A stretch of DNA of 64,000 nucleotides from Panicum virgatum (taxonomy: Eukaryota > Streptophyta > Magnoliopsida > Poales > Poaceae): the NCBI RefSeq assembly GCF_016808335.1, contig NC_053143.1, positions 2,823,398 to 2,887,397 on the forward strand, read 5' to 3'. The translations under genes were made by a program, and so were the position numbers. Numbering within the stretch: the stretch's first letter is position 1; each line of letters opens with the position of its first letter. Shown one piece after another: positions 22,614-34,077 of this stretch. The notes beneath the pieces were generated by a model. It ran no database searches and was not told the DNA's origin. It saw only the letters and a list, made by a program, of their open reading frames with translations.

Positions 22614-22621
22614 GTTGCTAG

Positions 22622-22888
22622 CAGCACGCTTATATCTCTCTAATACATGCAGATATCTTGGATTTTTTTATTTTAATCCACATCTTCTGTTCGTAGACTT
22701 CCACCAGTCCCTCGCCGGCGTGTACGAGCCGTCGTCGTCGCCGAAAGGCAGCAGCAAGCCGCCACCGCATCGGTTAGGGTCGGCAGTCGGTGGCCCAACT
22801 CCAATCCGAATGCTCTGAAAAGATGCAGGCACCATGGCGGGACGATTTTAGGAAGATGAGACGGCTATCGGATTTATGGTGCCCTCAT
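22622..22888. other. Spacer between the hAT and Mutator-like elements
   Basis: Short stretch with a small GC-rich segment (about 22700-22800) and no supported gene. It separates two independent insertions and may be the remains of older host DNA. Confidence 0.3.
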
Positions 22889-22897
22889 CTCATCCTC

Positions 22898-23273
22898 GGG
22901 GATTTTATATTTTTACCATTATAACGGATGGCGCTCATCAAAATCTCATCTTTATAATGTCATCTATATCTATAGCAGCAGTGAGAAGTTTTACTTACAA
23001 ATATACCACATTTGAGGATGTGGCAGCCACGGCACAGTGCCACGCAGGCGACGAGTCAGCACCGCCCCGACGCCGTGCCCCCGCCGTTTCTGCGCGCTGG
23101 GCCGGGTGACGCGGCGTTAACCCAACCCCACTCCCGTGAACTCCCAAATCGATCCCTCCCCCTTTCTTCTTCCTGCCGCCGCCCCCTCGCCCCCGTATCT
23201 TGCTGGCGGCCCGGACTCCCCCGCCGCCGCCCCCATTTGCCCTCCCGCTGTCCCTGCGCCAAGCTGGCCTCGC
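22898..23273 (+). repeat. Left terminal inverted repeat of the MULE
   Basis: Reads inward from ggggattttatattttta through ccattataacggatggcgct to caagctggcc. The outer part is AT-rich and the inner part strongly GC-rich, ending just before the transposase leader. It pairs with 27711-28084 with only scattered differences. Confidence 0.88.
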
Positions 23274-23469
23274 GGCCTGCCCTTCCGCGACGGTTGAAAG
23301 GTATGCCCCCAGCACGCGCTCGCGCTTTGCGCTAGGATCCAGTGTGCATTAGAGTTAGGGTTAGGGAACATGGACGCTGACTTTGTGTTGGGTCGTTTGC
23401 ATTCCTCGGATGACCGTTTTCCTTTGATTCGTAGGCTTCTGATGTAGTGCTCGAGGTTGTTGTGTCGCA

Positions 23470-26400
23470 ATGGGTAGCAGTGAATATCCTCCTTGGTAAG
23501 TGCTTTCTGAACTGAGCTGTGTAGGATGCATTGGAGGAGTTGGGTAGCGTCTAATTTCTTTTTTTTGTGATTGTTTGCCCTGATGCTAGGATCGATCCTG
23601 GCAATGCGTTTAGACTAGTCGTTAAGGTTGCTAAATTCGTTGCTGATGGCGAGTACGGGCTAGTTGAAATGGCAGAGCAGCAACATGAGATATGGGTTGA
23701 TAGAACCTGTCAGTATTATTTGGCCCAATTCCACGAGGAGTTAGCAACAAAGATAATTTGGGGGCCATCTCAAACACTTGCAGTGTGGGTTCTTGACCAA
23801 GAAACTGGGTCTGAGTGGAAGATTAGGAGGGATGAGCACTTTGAGCATTCGGGAGAGATGGGATGAGAGGTTGGCTATTATTGCAGTAGATGTTGTGAGG
23901 AAGGATGGCTATATTGAAAATCCCAGCTCAGGGGCTTCAAAAGGTAGATGTGTCTCTGATGTCACTAGTGACCGTAATGTTGTGGTTGATGATGTTGAAG
24001 GTTGTGGAGATACCTGCAGTTCCCCCCAACAAATACCTGCTGATTTGCCTATAGCAGTTGACTGGACTACTCTAACAACAATAGGTCAGGGTGATGATGC
24101 TGATTTTGCAAAAGCAGTTGCTGATGAGGATAAGGTTTATGAGGCAATGGGATTTGATGAGCCAGAGCAAACAGCAGAAGAAGGAACACAAGAGGTGCCC
24201 ATCCCAGGTATGTCAGCAGAGATTCAGGCTGATATGGAGGAAGCTGCTGTTAATATTGATGACACAGTTGAAGAAGAACCAATGCATGAATGGGATAGGG
24301 ATAATCCAGAAATGAATGTTGGCATACTGTATCCCAGCATGAAGGAGTTTAGGCTAGCTGTTAGGCAGCATGCTATAGTTCATGAGTTTGAGTATGAAAC
24401 TGACTGAGCATTCAGATAAAGAGAGATTCAGGGCTAAATGTTGTGCTCTTGGCTGCCCATGGATTCTTAGAGCTAGAACCCAACTGGATGGCAGTGTCAG
24501 GGTATATTTTTTTAGTGAAATAAAGTATTTATCCTTTGTTGCATTGTATTTTTTTATCGAGCTCATTTCTAACATTTGGTGTTTCATTATGCAGATTCAA
24601 ATCAATCGGGGGGACCATAACCGTGCATCTACCCAAAGGGTTGTAAGCAAGATGGACAATATAGGCTGGGTGGCAGAGAGAGCAATCCCACTTCTAAAGA
24701 GGGACCCACAGATGGGGGCAAAAAAACTCCAAGCAGAGCTGAATTACAAGTACAACATTGAGATACCATATCAGACAGTGTAGAATGGCAGGCAGAGAGC
24801 AGCTGATAAGCTTTTTGGTAAGTGGGATGATTCATTTGACTGGTTCTATAGGTTTAAGGCTGAGATAGAGTTGAGATCTCCTGGGAGTGTTGTAGAGATA
24901 GATACTATCACTGATCCTGATGATGGAAATATTAGGTTTAGCATATTCTTCTGTGCATTCAAAGCTAGTATAGATGGCTTTACAAATGGCTGCAGGCCTT
25001 ATCTTAACATAGATTCCACTGCACTCAATGGTATGTGGAATGGCCACATGCCTGCAGCCTTAGGATTAGATGGCCACAACTGGATGTTTCCTGTGGCATT
25101 TGGATTGTTCAGTATAGAGGATAAGGAGAATTGGATTTGGTTCATGGAACAATTTAGGAAAGCCATTGGCCCCATGGATAAGCTAGCCATATGCACTGAT
25201 GCATGCAAAGGGTTGGAGTCATCTGTCAAGGCAGTGTTTCCACATGCAGAGATGAGAGAATGCTTCAGGCACTTGATGGACAACATAAAAAAATACTACT
25301 TTGGTGATGTGTATACCAAAAATATGTGGCCTGCAGCTAGAGCCTATTCAGCTCACAAATTCAAGTATTTCTTTGATAAAGTCTTAGAAGCTAGTTCAGA
25401 TGTGCAGAACTGGCTGACACAACACCATCCATTTCTTTGGGCTAGAAGTAAATTCTCAGATGACATCAAGTGTGACTACATCAACAATAATTTAGCAGAA
25501 TCATGGAATGCTTGGATCAAAGAGCACAAAGATCTACCTGTTCATTGCATGGCAGATGCAATAAGAGAGAAAATAATGATTTTATTTGCCAAAAGGAGGA
25601 AGATTTCCAGAGCTTTGTCACCTGGGATACTACCTGGGATCATCCATCAACTACATGCAGCATCAAGGGGATTAGGACACCTAAAGATTTCCAGAGGTCA
25701 TCCAGATCAGGCTGAGATTACAGAAATATACAAGGATGAGGAAGTTAGAAGACATGTGGTGTACCTATCTCAGAAAGTATGCACATGTAGGCAGTGGCAG
25801 ATAACTGGTCAACCATGTCCACATGCATTGGCTGTGATTACTAGCACTAGGCAACCAGACATGGGCAAATTTGTTGACCACTACTATCAGTGGACAAGTT
25901 TCAAGCTGCATATGATGGCATAATCCCCAACATCACTGACAGGTCCCAGTGGCCTGAGGTGGACAAAGGGTTCAAACTATACCCTCCATGCCAGAAGAAG
26001 AGAGCATGTGGAAGACTGAGGAAGAATAGAATTAAGTCAGCAAGGGAAACAGGTGGTAAGGCAACAAGGCAAGTGAGGTGTCCTAACTGCACAGAGCTTG
26101 GTCACAGGGCTGGCAGCTGGAAATGCCCACTCATTGGCACCAAGAAAAGGTGATTTCTAAATGTTTTCATATGTTCTTCCTTGGCATTTCATATCTATCA
26201 AGCTAATGCTGTCTGTCACTAATGCAGGAAGAGAACAAAAAAGAGCAAAGCAAAGCCTGGGAGGAAAAAAAGGGAAAAAAGATACTACTACTCAAGAAGC
26301 AACAACAACTCCTAGGACCAGAGTAGCTGTTGCAAGAGAAGTAGCAGAAAAAGCAAGGAAAGAAGCAATGGAAGCTGAGCTCAATGTAGCAGCAGCAAGG

Positions 26401-26758
26401 GAAGCAGCAGAAGCTTGCAGCAAGGCAAGAAGCAGTGGCTACAAGGCTTGCCTTCTCAACAGCACAAGCTCCAGATCAGGCCATAGATGAGCTGGCCTTA
26501 CAAGTTGTAGGAGTTGTAGTACCAGAAGCCAGTAATCAGACAACAAGAGCTAGAAGGTACTTTTTATTTTGTAATGCAGCTACACTTTTGTAATCTATGA
26601 ACCATCAAAATAACTTTGTTTTCCACAGGTCCTTATTTGCTAAAGATACCTTGGAGGTTCAAGTGCAAGCACCTACAAAAATGACTCCAAAGAAGAAGCA
26701 TTTGGCAACTAAGGTGAAGAAGACACCTCAGAAGAAAGGACCTACAAAGAAGAAATGA
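23470..26758 (+). pseudogene. MURA-type transposase of the MULE
   Basis: Spliced gene. Exon 1 (23470-23495) encodes MGSSEYPP and joins in frame to exon 2 at 23590 (WIDPGNAFRL). A shift at about 23850 precedes an acidic segment and the MuDR DNA-binding domain (GILYPSMKEFRLAVRQ), where another shift at about 24405 leads into CCALGCPWILRARTQL. An intron runs from about 24500 to 24595. A TAG at 24781 replaces an expected Trp. The catalytic domain follows (YLNIDSTAL; AICTDACKGLESSV; EMRECFRHL), then a SWIM zinc finger (CTCRQWQITGQPCPHAL) and a CCHC knuckle (CPNCTELGHRAGSWKCP). A Lys/Ala-rich tail is spliced on after introns and ends at 26758. It would cut and rejoin element ends in the nucleus. 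At least three lesions disable it. Confidence 0.9.
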
Positions 26759-27155
26759 CCAGCCTCACTCTTGTGCTTTTGCATAAGCAGTCTGTTTAAT
26801 GGCCAAAATTATCTTTTGCATGGCCTTGTTATGTAATGTTGGGCACAAAAACAGTATGTAATGCCCCAAGTTTCACATGTTCTATGTAATGATTTGCAAA
26901 CACTATATATGCTGACTATTTGCTAGAAGATGGTTTGTAATGGCATCAAACTCTATGTATGCCAGGAATTTGCAATGTTAGGGATGTTATCGACTCAAGT
27001 TGCCAGAATATGTTTCATTTCAAATGTCAATTTGCCAGAATATGTTTCATTGCAAAGGCATGGCCACATCTGGTTCATTTCTGATTAAAGCCATTACAAC
27101 TGATTCAAGCCATTACAATACCAAACTGAGCTCAAAACTGATTCATACATCTACT

Positions 27156-27647
27156 TCAAGCCATTACAACTGATCTCACAACCATTGCTAACACAACAAT
27201 ACCAAAAACAACAAAGACACATTTCATTTTCCATGTCAGATGCTCCAGCTTCTTCTCTAGCCTACTGCGGTCAATCATCCTCCATGCTGCCATGTGATCC
27301 TTCTTCCACTTCATCCATGTGCTCATACTGGATACTGACAATCTTCTTTTCAATCAACTTATCCAGGTACTCTTTCTGGAATCGGTAGAAGCCACATAAC
27401 TTAGGATTCTGGAAACACGACCAAATCAAAGCTTCAATTTCCTAACAAAGTTGCATAACCAGTAACTTGGGATGGAGAAAGTTACCGCATTCCTAGGGCA
27501 CTTGAAGAAGGTTCGCCCGTTGTTGATTGTATCTTTCTTCGCGCGAAGCTCGATCACATGGGCCATCTCGCAGTTGGGGCATTGAATCAAAGGAAGCCCG
27601 GATTCATTGCCGGTTGGATACGGCACACCAAGCACGCGCGTTGACAT
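27156..27647 (-). pseudogene. GRF-type zinc finger protein with C-terminal membrane segment, second gene of the MULE
   Basis: Two exons convergent to the transposase. Exon 1 (27647-27486) begins MSTRVLGVPYPTGNESGLPL and contains CPNC, then GRTFFKCPRN; a donor gtaact follows. Exon 2 starts at 27408 with NPKLCGFYRFQKEYLDKL, completing a four-Cys GRF-like zinc ribbon (CPNC, C, CGF). After a one-base shift at about 27270 the frame continues RSRLEKKLEHLTWKMK and a hydrophobic segment CVFVVFGIVVLAMVV. GRF zinc fingers bind nucleic acid, often single-stranded DNA, in other proteins (family knowledge); the role here is unknown. The shift makes this copy a pseudogene. The layout recalls the convergent mudrA/mudrB pair of maize MuDR, but I see no reason to call it a mudrB homologue. 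Confidence 0.75.
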
Positions 27648-27710
27648 CCCATCTCGTTCCTACCTCCTCCCCGACCTACTCGCGCTCGAAGACACCGCTC
27701 TGTATGACAT

Positions 27711-28084
27711 GGCCAGCTTGGCGCAGGGACAGCGGGAAGGCAAATGGGGGAGGCGGCGGGGGAGTCCGGGCCGCCAATAGGATGCGGCGGCGAGGGGGCG
27801 GCGGCAGGAAGAAGAAAGGGGGAGGGGATCAATTTGGGAGTTCACGGGAGGGGGGTTGGGTTAACGCTGCATCACCCGGGCCCAGCGCGCAGAAATGGCG
27901 GGGGCACGGCGTCGGGGCAATGCTGACTCGGCGCCTGCATGGCACTGTGCCGTGGCAGCCACATCCTCAAATGTGGTATATTTGTAAGTAAAACTTCTCA
28001 CTGCTGCTATAGATGTAGATGACATTATAAAGATGAGATTCTGATGAGCGCCATCCGTTATAATGGTAAAAATGTAAAAAACTA
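27711..28084 (-). repeat. Right terminal inverted repeat of the MULE
   Basis: Inverse match of 22898-23273, from ggccagcttggcgcaggg outward to the AT-rich end taatggtaaaaatgtaaaaa. Small indels and substitutions separate the two repeats. It includes the probable promoter of the minus-strand GRF gene. Confidence 0.88.
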
Positions 28085-28093
28085 CTCATCATC

Positions 28094-28620
28094 CGATGCT
28101 GCATAATGACGGCGCGGACGACAGGTGAGGATCGACAGAGAGGGGCTGCGGTAACAAAAGACCACGGGGCACGCCCGCCGCTCGGCCGTCTTCGGTGGCC
28201 GCACGTGGCCCGCGCTGCGCAAGCCAGCCGCGCGGCACGACCGCGGCTCGGCCGGCGCGCAGGGCGGCAGCCCACGGCGGTTCGGCGGACAATCTTGAAC
28301 CGCTCCTGACGTCGGCGTCCGCTGGCGGCGGAGGAGCCCCTTGAACCGCACCTGACGGCGGCGTGTTCGGGCGGCGGAGCACTCCGCTCACGGTGGCGTG
28401 CCCAAGTGGTTCTCGATTCCTCGCGCCGCTGCCGCCGGTCCTAGACTCCTTGCGCCGCCGCTGCCGCCGTCCTGGACTCCTGGCGCCGCCGCTGGTCCTG
28501 GACGCCTCGAGTCCTCGCGCCACCCCCCGTCCGCTTTTTTTTTCTTCGACACGAGGAGTAGGCGTTCGCTCGTGGCTCGGCGCGCGTGCGGGAAGGGAGG
28601 AGGGATGACTGAGGAAGTTT
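28094..28620. other. GC-rich block with short tandem motifs, no gene called
   Basis: Very GC-rich, with an imperfect repeat ttgaaccgcNcctgacg spaced 48 bases (about 28294 and 28342) and three imperfect copies of a unit of about 33 bases (gccgctgccgcc..cctggactcc) at about 28425-28510. Long open frames on both strands follow from the composition and lack any motif. It may be the relic of a gene start or captured DNA. Confidence 0.4.
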
Positions 28621-29525
28621 GATCCAAGCAATATGGTCCGTTGGATCTGAGTGAGTAAGGGAAAATAGATCTATGAAACAATCTGGGCTGTTGATTTGAA
28701 TGATTAGTAGAGTTTTTGGTGTACATTTGTGGGTGTACTTAGGAGGGGTGAGAAAGAATAATGACTGCAGTAAGCAAGTTGGTGGGTGTACTTAGGAAAG
28801 TTTTTTTTGGTGGATTATACGTAGTAGAGATTTAGTCCTTCATCATTAATATAAGGCTCACATGTCCCCCTCACAAGATTTCTTTATTTTTGTGTTCAAG
28901 CTGGCTACAAGCTTGCAACCCACCTCTTCTCTCTTTCAACTCAACATTTAGCCTTCTTGCAGCCTGTTATAATATTGCTAACCTGCGAATTAGCCTCAAT
29001 TTACGAGGTTGGTTGGTTTTAAATTAGCCTGTATTTAATATTTCTAATTGATGTCCCAACATTCAATATGAAATGACTAAAATTTAGTCATTTGGAGACC
29101 AATACCCCCGCATGTGGAAAAATGTCAAATGAGTGTATGTGAATCCATTCTTTTATTGGCTGCGATTCAGATTTCAGAGGTCTAGGACCTTGTCGCACAT
29201 TGATCGACGTATTAGAATTTTGTCTTCCTGTTTTCACTTTTTAGGTTGCGTGAACTGCGGTTCATAGTTGTCATGAAAACTTTGCTTCTCTCCTCTTAAT
29301 AAAAAACGTTCTGAAGCGCATAGGCACTGTCAGAAAAAAAAAGATTTCAGAGGCACCAAATCTGTTTCAGTTGGCGCATGATAGAGAAGTATTTCGCTTG
29401 CACACCATTGACTGAAGCGCATGAAAGCAGAGGCTTGTGAGTTCTTTTTTTAAATTTTTTTTTTTGAAATGAGGTTTGTGAGTTTTGAATGAGTCAGCGC
29501 ATAGGGCATCTATCCGATCCATGCG
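28621..29525. other. AT-rich spacer, relic repeats
   Basis: No supported gene. It contains a perfect 23-base palindrome around 29080 (aaatgactaaa and its inverse with a one-base centre), typical of MITE debris. A stretch of about 50 bases at 29100-29154 resembles 5808-5856. Confidence 0.35.
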
Positions 29526-29944
29526 TCAAAGAAGACTAGGTTGCAGGGTGCCTCTGGCTTTGGCGCAAGCGTATCGACCATCTTCCTGCTGCTGCTCGGT
29601 AGGCAGTGGAAAGCGGCAAAGTGGGCAGACATGGCTGATCCTGAGCCAGTTGAAGATGCACTGCTCATGGAAGGAGTGAGAGCAGGGCATCACTCTAAGC
29701 TTCTTGTTGCTCCCCTCAGAGTTTTCCAGGCACACGCTGCACTCCCCCTCCTTCGCGCTCTCCGGCAGACCCACGATCGCCTCCCCCGAGGCAGGCACGC
29801 TGCCAAAGCAATGCTGCCCAAATGAGTCTTCCAGCTCATGCGCATCCAGAATAACTCGGGGAAGCTGCACATCATGGTGATCTTGGGGGTAGAAGTCTGA
29901 CCGAGTATGTACCATCAATAGACATGGTCGCCCCACCGGTTGGT

Positions 29945-32900
29945 TGTAACACCCCTCAATTAGGAGTGCTAAACACGATTTGAAGATTCAAATTTGGTCA
30001 AAATTATCAAGCCACACGTGTAGCTCTCTGCTCTTTCTCCCGTGCGTCGTCGCCGTGGTCAAGTTGGCCACGAACGCCACTCGCGCGCGCTCACGACGCG
30101 CGTCCCCGCCCATGCCGTCCTTGTCTCGCTCGTAGGCCAGCACGCTCCTCTCCCGAACCCTCTCCATGCTGCCTGAGCCGCCCACGCCTCTCCCTCTCCC
30201 TCTCGCGCGAGCGCCGCTTGCCATGGCCGCCATTAGCGTCGCCGCTCGTCGGTCTCCCGCGAAGCTCCCTTCTCCACCCTTCCTCGCGCCCAAATGACCC
30301 CGTAGCTAGCTTCCTTGGCCTCCACCGGTGCTCCCCGACCCGCTTGCCGCCGTCCAGAGCTGCCGGACCGCCGCCGCCGCGGTCCAGACCACCGCTATCC
30401 GCCCCCTCTCCGTGGAGCCACCACTACAGGCCACTATCTCGAGCTCCAAGACCTTCTAGAGGTAGTCCTCGGTCCCCTCTCGCTTTTCCCCAGTGGGGCC
30501 CCCACCGCCGGAGCCTCTCCTCGCCGGGAAAAGCCACGCCCTTCCTCCTCTGTTCCTCACCCGACCAGGGACCCGCGCTGAGAAGAAATAGAAGTTCAGG
30601 GGCCTAGATGCAAAAGTTTGTTTCCTTTTTCTTTTGTTTTCAAAAACAGCAAACTTGTAAATTCAATATAAAATCGTAGAAAAATCAGAAAATGCAAACT
30701 AAAATGTTTTGGAATCCTTGCAATAATATCTACAACTTTCATTACATGCACATATTTATTTTCTGTCTGTATTTTAATCTAGGAAAAAGATTAGATTACA
30801 TAGGTTGTAATTATTCTAGGAGTTCTACTCACTATCTAGGGGTTATTTTTGGTGGGTAGCTACTTCATGCTATGAATAGATTTGTGTAAAAATTTGAGCA
30901 CCAGTTAATACTTTTAACTAGATGAAACCCTAGTTTTTGCTAGATCTAGTAGAATAATATATTCTTTTATTTCTGGATGTTCTGATTTAGATATATGTAT
31001 GAAACATTTTCTGTGTATTTCCAATACTAAATTAACACCATTGTCCAAATTTCGTTAATTATAGATTTGTAGCTATTTACTTTATTTAATCCTTGTTTAG
31101 AAGACTTTAATTATGAGAAATAATTTATGTTGTTTTAGATCATGAAAATATTTCTGAGTGTTCTTTTTGAATAGATTAGCTTGTCCATGAAGTTTAAGCA
31201 CCTGTTCATGACTAGAACAGAAGTTAAAAATAAATCTTGTTAGATTGATGTTTGTTTTGTTTATTTTCTCAGAATTAATTCTGTGTAGATAAAATCATGA
31301 AAAATTCACAGTAGCTAATTCATTCCTGTGTCGACCTCCTGTTAAATTTTCAACTTCTGTTTTGCTCTGGTTTGACCTGTATAATTCAATCTTGTTTTAA
31401 GAGTTGTCTGAATGAATGAATTGTTCGGATTAAATGGATGCATGAAAAGACAAGATTTTTACAGAGTAGATTGCTCTCTGTACCTTCTGTTTAGAATAAT
31501 TTTTGCTGAAATTGTTGTTGTTTATGTACTGAATTATTTAATTATTAGCAAGCCATGACCTGCATGTTATAGGAATCAACTATTGCTTGTTTGTGCAGTT
31601 AGTGAACTTCTTTTGTGCCGTTGATCATGATGCCCTGGGTAGTTAGAAATGTAGTTAACTACTCTATAAATGATTGCCCATGTGATATGATTGTTTGCTA
31701 CTTGTTAGACTACAACTTTATCGTGAAGGAAAAATAATAGCATCTATATTGTTGAGCAACTCAGAACTGTGCATTCATACATATGCATTGCTGCATTTCA
31801 TTTAGGTACGATAGATGAACCACGTGAGGGATGTGACATTGAAGCCGAGCCAGAAGACGGTGAATGGTGGACACATCTAGAAGATTGATGGATGGATGGA
31901 TCCCGATGTGCATGACCGAAGGCAGATGCTCGCCAAGCGAGTATCATCTAACTAACACTGACTCAGTGTTAATCCCAGGCAAGCCCCGGAGCATAACCTA
32001 CTATTTTAACTTATGAAATGTTATAGATATTTACTTGATTATGCATTAAGTTTCTAGGCGTTGGATGAAACCCTAGTTGCATGATTCCTAGGTTCCATTG
32101 GTCGGAATGCTAGTGTGTGTATGTCGTTGTCTTTGCCATGCTAAAAATAGGATTCGGTAGAAGTCGAGTAATTCCCTGTTACTCGCGAGATATAGGATGT
32201 CTTTGTGATTTGATTATGGAATATTGGGATATGGAGGAAAGGAAATGAATTGTAGACCGGGCGGGAATTGTCTAGCCGTCTGTGTCGGTTAAGGACCGTA
32301 CCGTTGTCGGCCCTGCTGATCAGGTTTGAATTGTACTAACCGCATACCGGGAGTAGGAGGTAGTCGAAACCGGTAAGCCGAGTACTGCCCCATCTCGAAA
32401 GTACAGGACTCCAACTCACCTCCTGGGGTAGTCGAGTAGTCGCGGAGAAATGGGGTTGCATATGTTTACTTTTGGTAGTCTCACGTTGAGCTCGGCTGAC
32501 CATATAATGGTGGGGCGGTCCTGTAGTTCGAGGTGAGGAGGGGAATGGTTGGTATGTATAGTCCGACGGGACAAATACGTGCCGTGTTGGTTAGGTCCAC
32601 CTTGCAAGGTTAAATCGGATCGATTCGCCGTCAGTCGCTCGCGGACATGAGCACCTTGATCTCCGAGTCACATCGTAGTAAGAATATGGAAGGGAATAAG
32701 ATGATCAGTATAGTTGAACCTAATCAATTGTTTTTCCACACTGATTGGTATAGAAATGCAAACCATAGAAAATAGATATCATTCCTAATCTTGAGCTAAA
32801 ATATTGAAAGTAAGGACTCACTCTTATCTGCTTTTCCGCAAAACAACCCACAGCCAGAAAGCCGTGCATGTCTAGATAATGGGCTATGTATACCCATAGC

Positions 32901-33344
32901 CGGGTAAGTCTTGCTGAGTATTAGTATACTCAGGGTTTGTTGTTTACCCTGTTTCAGGTATAAAAGCTAACCAGGATTAACATCCGTGGGCTTGATGTGA
33001 CGTCCTCACGTCTCCGTAGTTATCGTTTTATATCAAGTTATTTCAGTTGGTTTCTAATGAAAATCTTCCTCAGGTCATATTCTTTTCCGCTGCTGTCATT
33101 TATTTTATGTAAATTCTAAATTTAAAGCTGTTTTGTAAATATTTATGTCATTATCTATTTTGTGAAATTATATTATGCTGGTACCATCTGTGCTCGCCGT
33201 CGCGCGAGACTTCTGGTGTGTTTCGATCGGCCTGTGGGTTGGAAACAGGCTGTCAGGTTACACTTAATTAAGCTAATGCGCCTGATGTGTTCAAATGATG
33301 GCCATTACGCTTAATTTGAGTTTTAATTTGGCGGTTCTGTCACA
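29945..33344 (+). repeat. Left 3.4-kb LTR of the LARD element
   Basis: The first 650 bases hold a GC-rich island (about 30010-30600) with open frames of 101 and 129 codons that recur in the other LTR. The frames have no known domain. The remainder is AT-rich. The LTR ends gttctgtcaca. Confidence 0.9.
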
Positions 33345-33346
33345 GC

Positions 33347-33358
33347 TGGTATCAGAGC
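33347..33358 (+). other. Primer binding site (initiator tRNA-Met)
   Basis: tggtatcagagc lies two bases after the end of the left LTR. This 12-base word complements the 3' end of plant initiator tRNA-Met and is the most common primer site of plant LTR elements (established knowledge). Confidence 0.9.
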
Positions 33359-33648
33359 TGAAATGCACCGGGGAGGGTACTAGCATGATTATTTTTAGTG
33401 TTTTAAAAATTTAAAAATGAGTTTTAGAAAGATACGCTTCTTTGCGCTTAAGGGATTAGGGAAGATTAGTACGTAAGCCCTATATAGTGTAAGTTGTATC
33501 AGGTGGCTCTATATAATATCAACTAACTTCCAGCAAATTACATTTATGTCAAAAGTTAATTTCTTGTACAACCTTTTTTAATATTGTATCGACGCACCTA
33601 CGCTAAGGTAAGCAAGGTAAACATTCTTGGTAGTCCCTTAGAATAGCC

Positions 33649-34063
33649 CACGTGTTTCATACGTGCGCGGGTCCCGTATGATGAGCATACGAGGATGTGA
33701 TAAGGCTCCATTCAAATGAGCCTGTCGCTATCTGCCGCCTGATATGGAGTGCGGACTTCCCGCCGTGTGATTGCAATCACGGCCATCTCGTAAGGCAATG
33801 TTACGAGATGTAAATCTGTCATGCGATTGGCCATGACCGTGTACCTTGGGACACGTTTACCCTTGGGTGTCCCGTAAGGCGATTTGTACGGGAAGTGAAT
33901 ACGTTGCCTCAGTAACGTATGCAGCGCCGTCCATGCAGCGTTAAACGCATGGGCGCCATCTCTATAGTAGATGGTGATGTATGTGTGAATATGTGGGCAA
34001 CTGCATATGCGTTACCCATGTGGCGTAGGACACATGGGGGCCGTTCGTGTGTGCTGGCACGAA
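33649..34063. repeat. Array of perfect short hairpins in the LARD leader
   Basis: At least twelve inverted repeats in a row. Examples with perfect arms: cgtatg/catacg (33675-33691), gtgattgcaatcac (33767-33780), catctcgtaa/ttacgagatg (33784-33810), gtcatg/catgac (33818-33837), cgtgt/acacg (33838-33855), tcccgta/tacggga (33870-33893), atacgtt/aacgtat (33899-33920), ccatgc/gcatgg (33931-33952), ccatct/agatgg (33956-33974), cccatgtg/cacatggg (34015-34038), ttcgtg/cacgaa (34044-34063). Loops are mostly 5-10 bases. Arms differ from hairpin to hairpin while pairing is kept, so selection on structure is plausible. The array sits in the 5' leader of the element RNA, where packaging and dimer signals lie in retroelements. 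Confidence 0.85.
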
Positions 34064-34075
34064 GGGTCCAGTCGT

Positions 34076-34077
<2 letters not shown>

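Larger units (their letters stand above)
22898..28084. mobile_element. Mutator-like DNA transposon (MULE)
   Basis: A 5.2-kb element with long terminal inverted repeats of about 375 bases at each end (22898-23273 and 27711-28084). The flanking 9-mers ctcatcctc (22889-22897) and ctcatcatc (28085-28093) match in eight of nine bases, the length expected for a MULE. Inside lie a MURA-type transposase gene on the plus strand and, convergent to it, a small GRF-zinc-finger gene on the minus strand. Both reading frames are broken, so the copy is not autonomous, although the closely matching repeats could still be acted on by a related enzyme. Confidence 0.88.

Noticed and set aside
23345..23365. Telomere-like ttagggttaggg
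   Set aside because: Only two partial units within the MULE; no array.
28089..28631. A 180-codon Arg/Ala/Pro-rich minus frame
   Set aside because: Explained by GC-rich composition and short tandem motifs; no motif, no splice context.
30218..30607. Plus-strand 129-codon frame, repeated at 36361-36750
   Set aside because: Lies in LTR GC island; Pro/Arg/Ser-rich with no domain. Recorded as a finding about the LTR, not as a gene.
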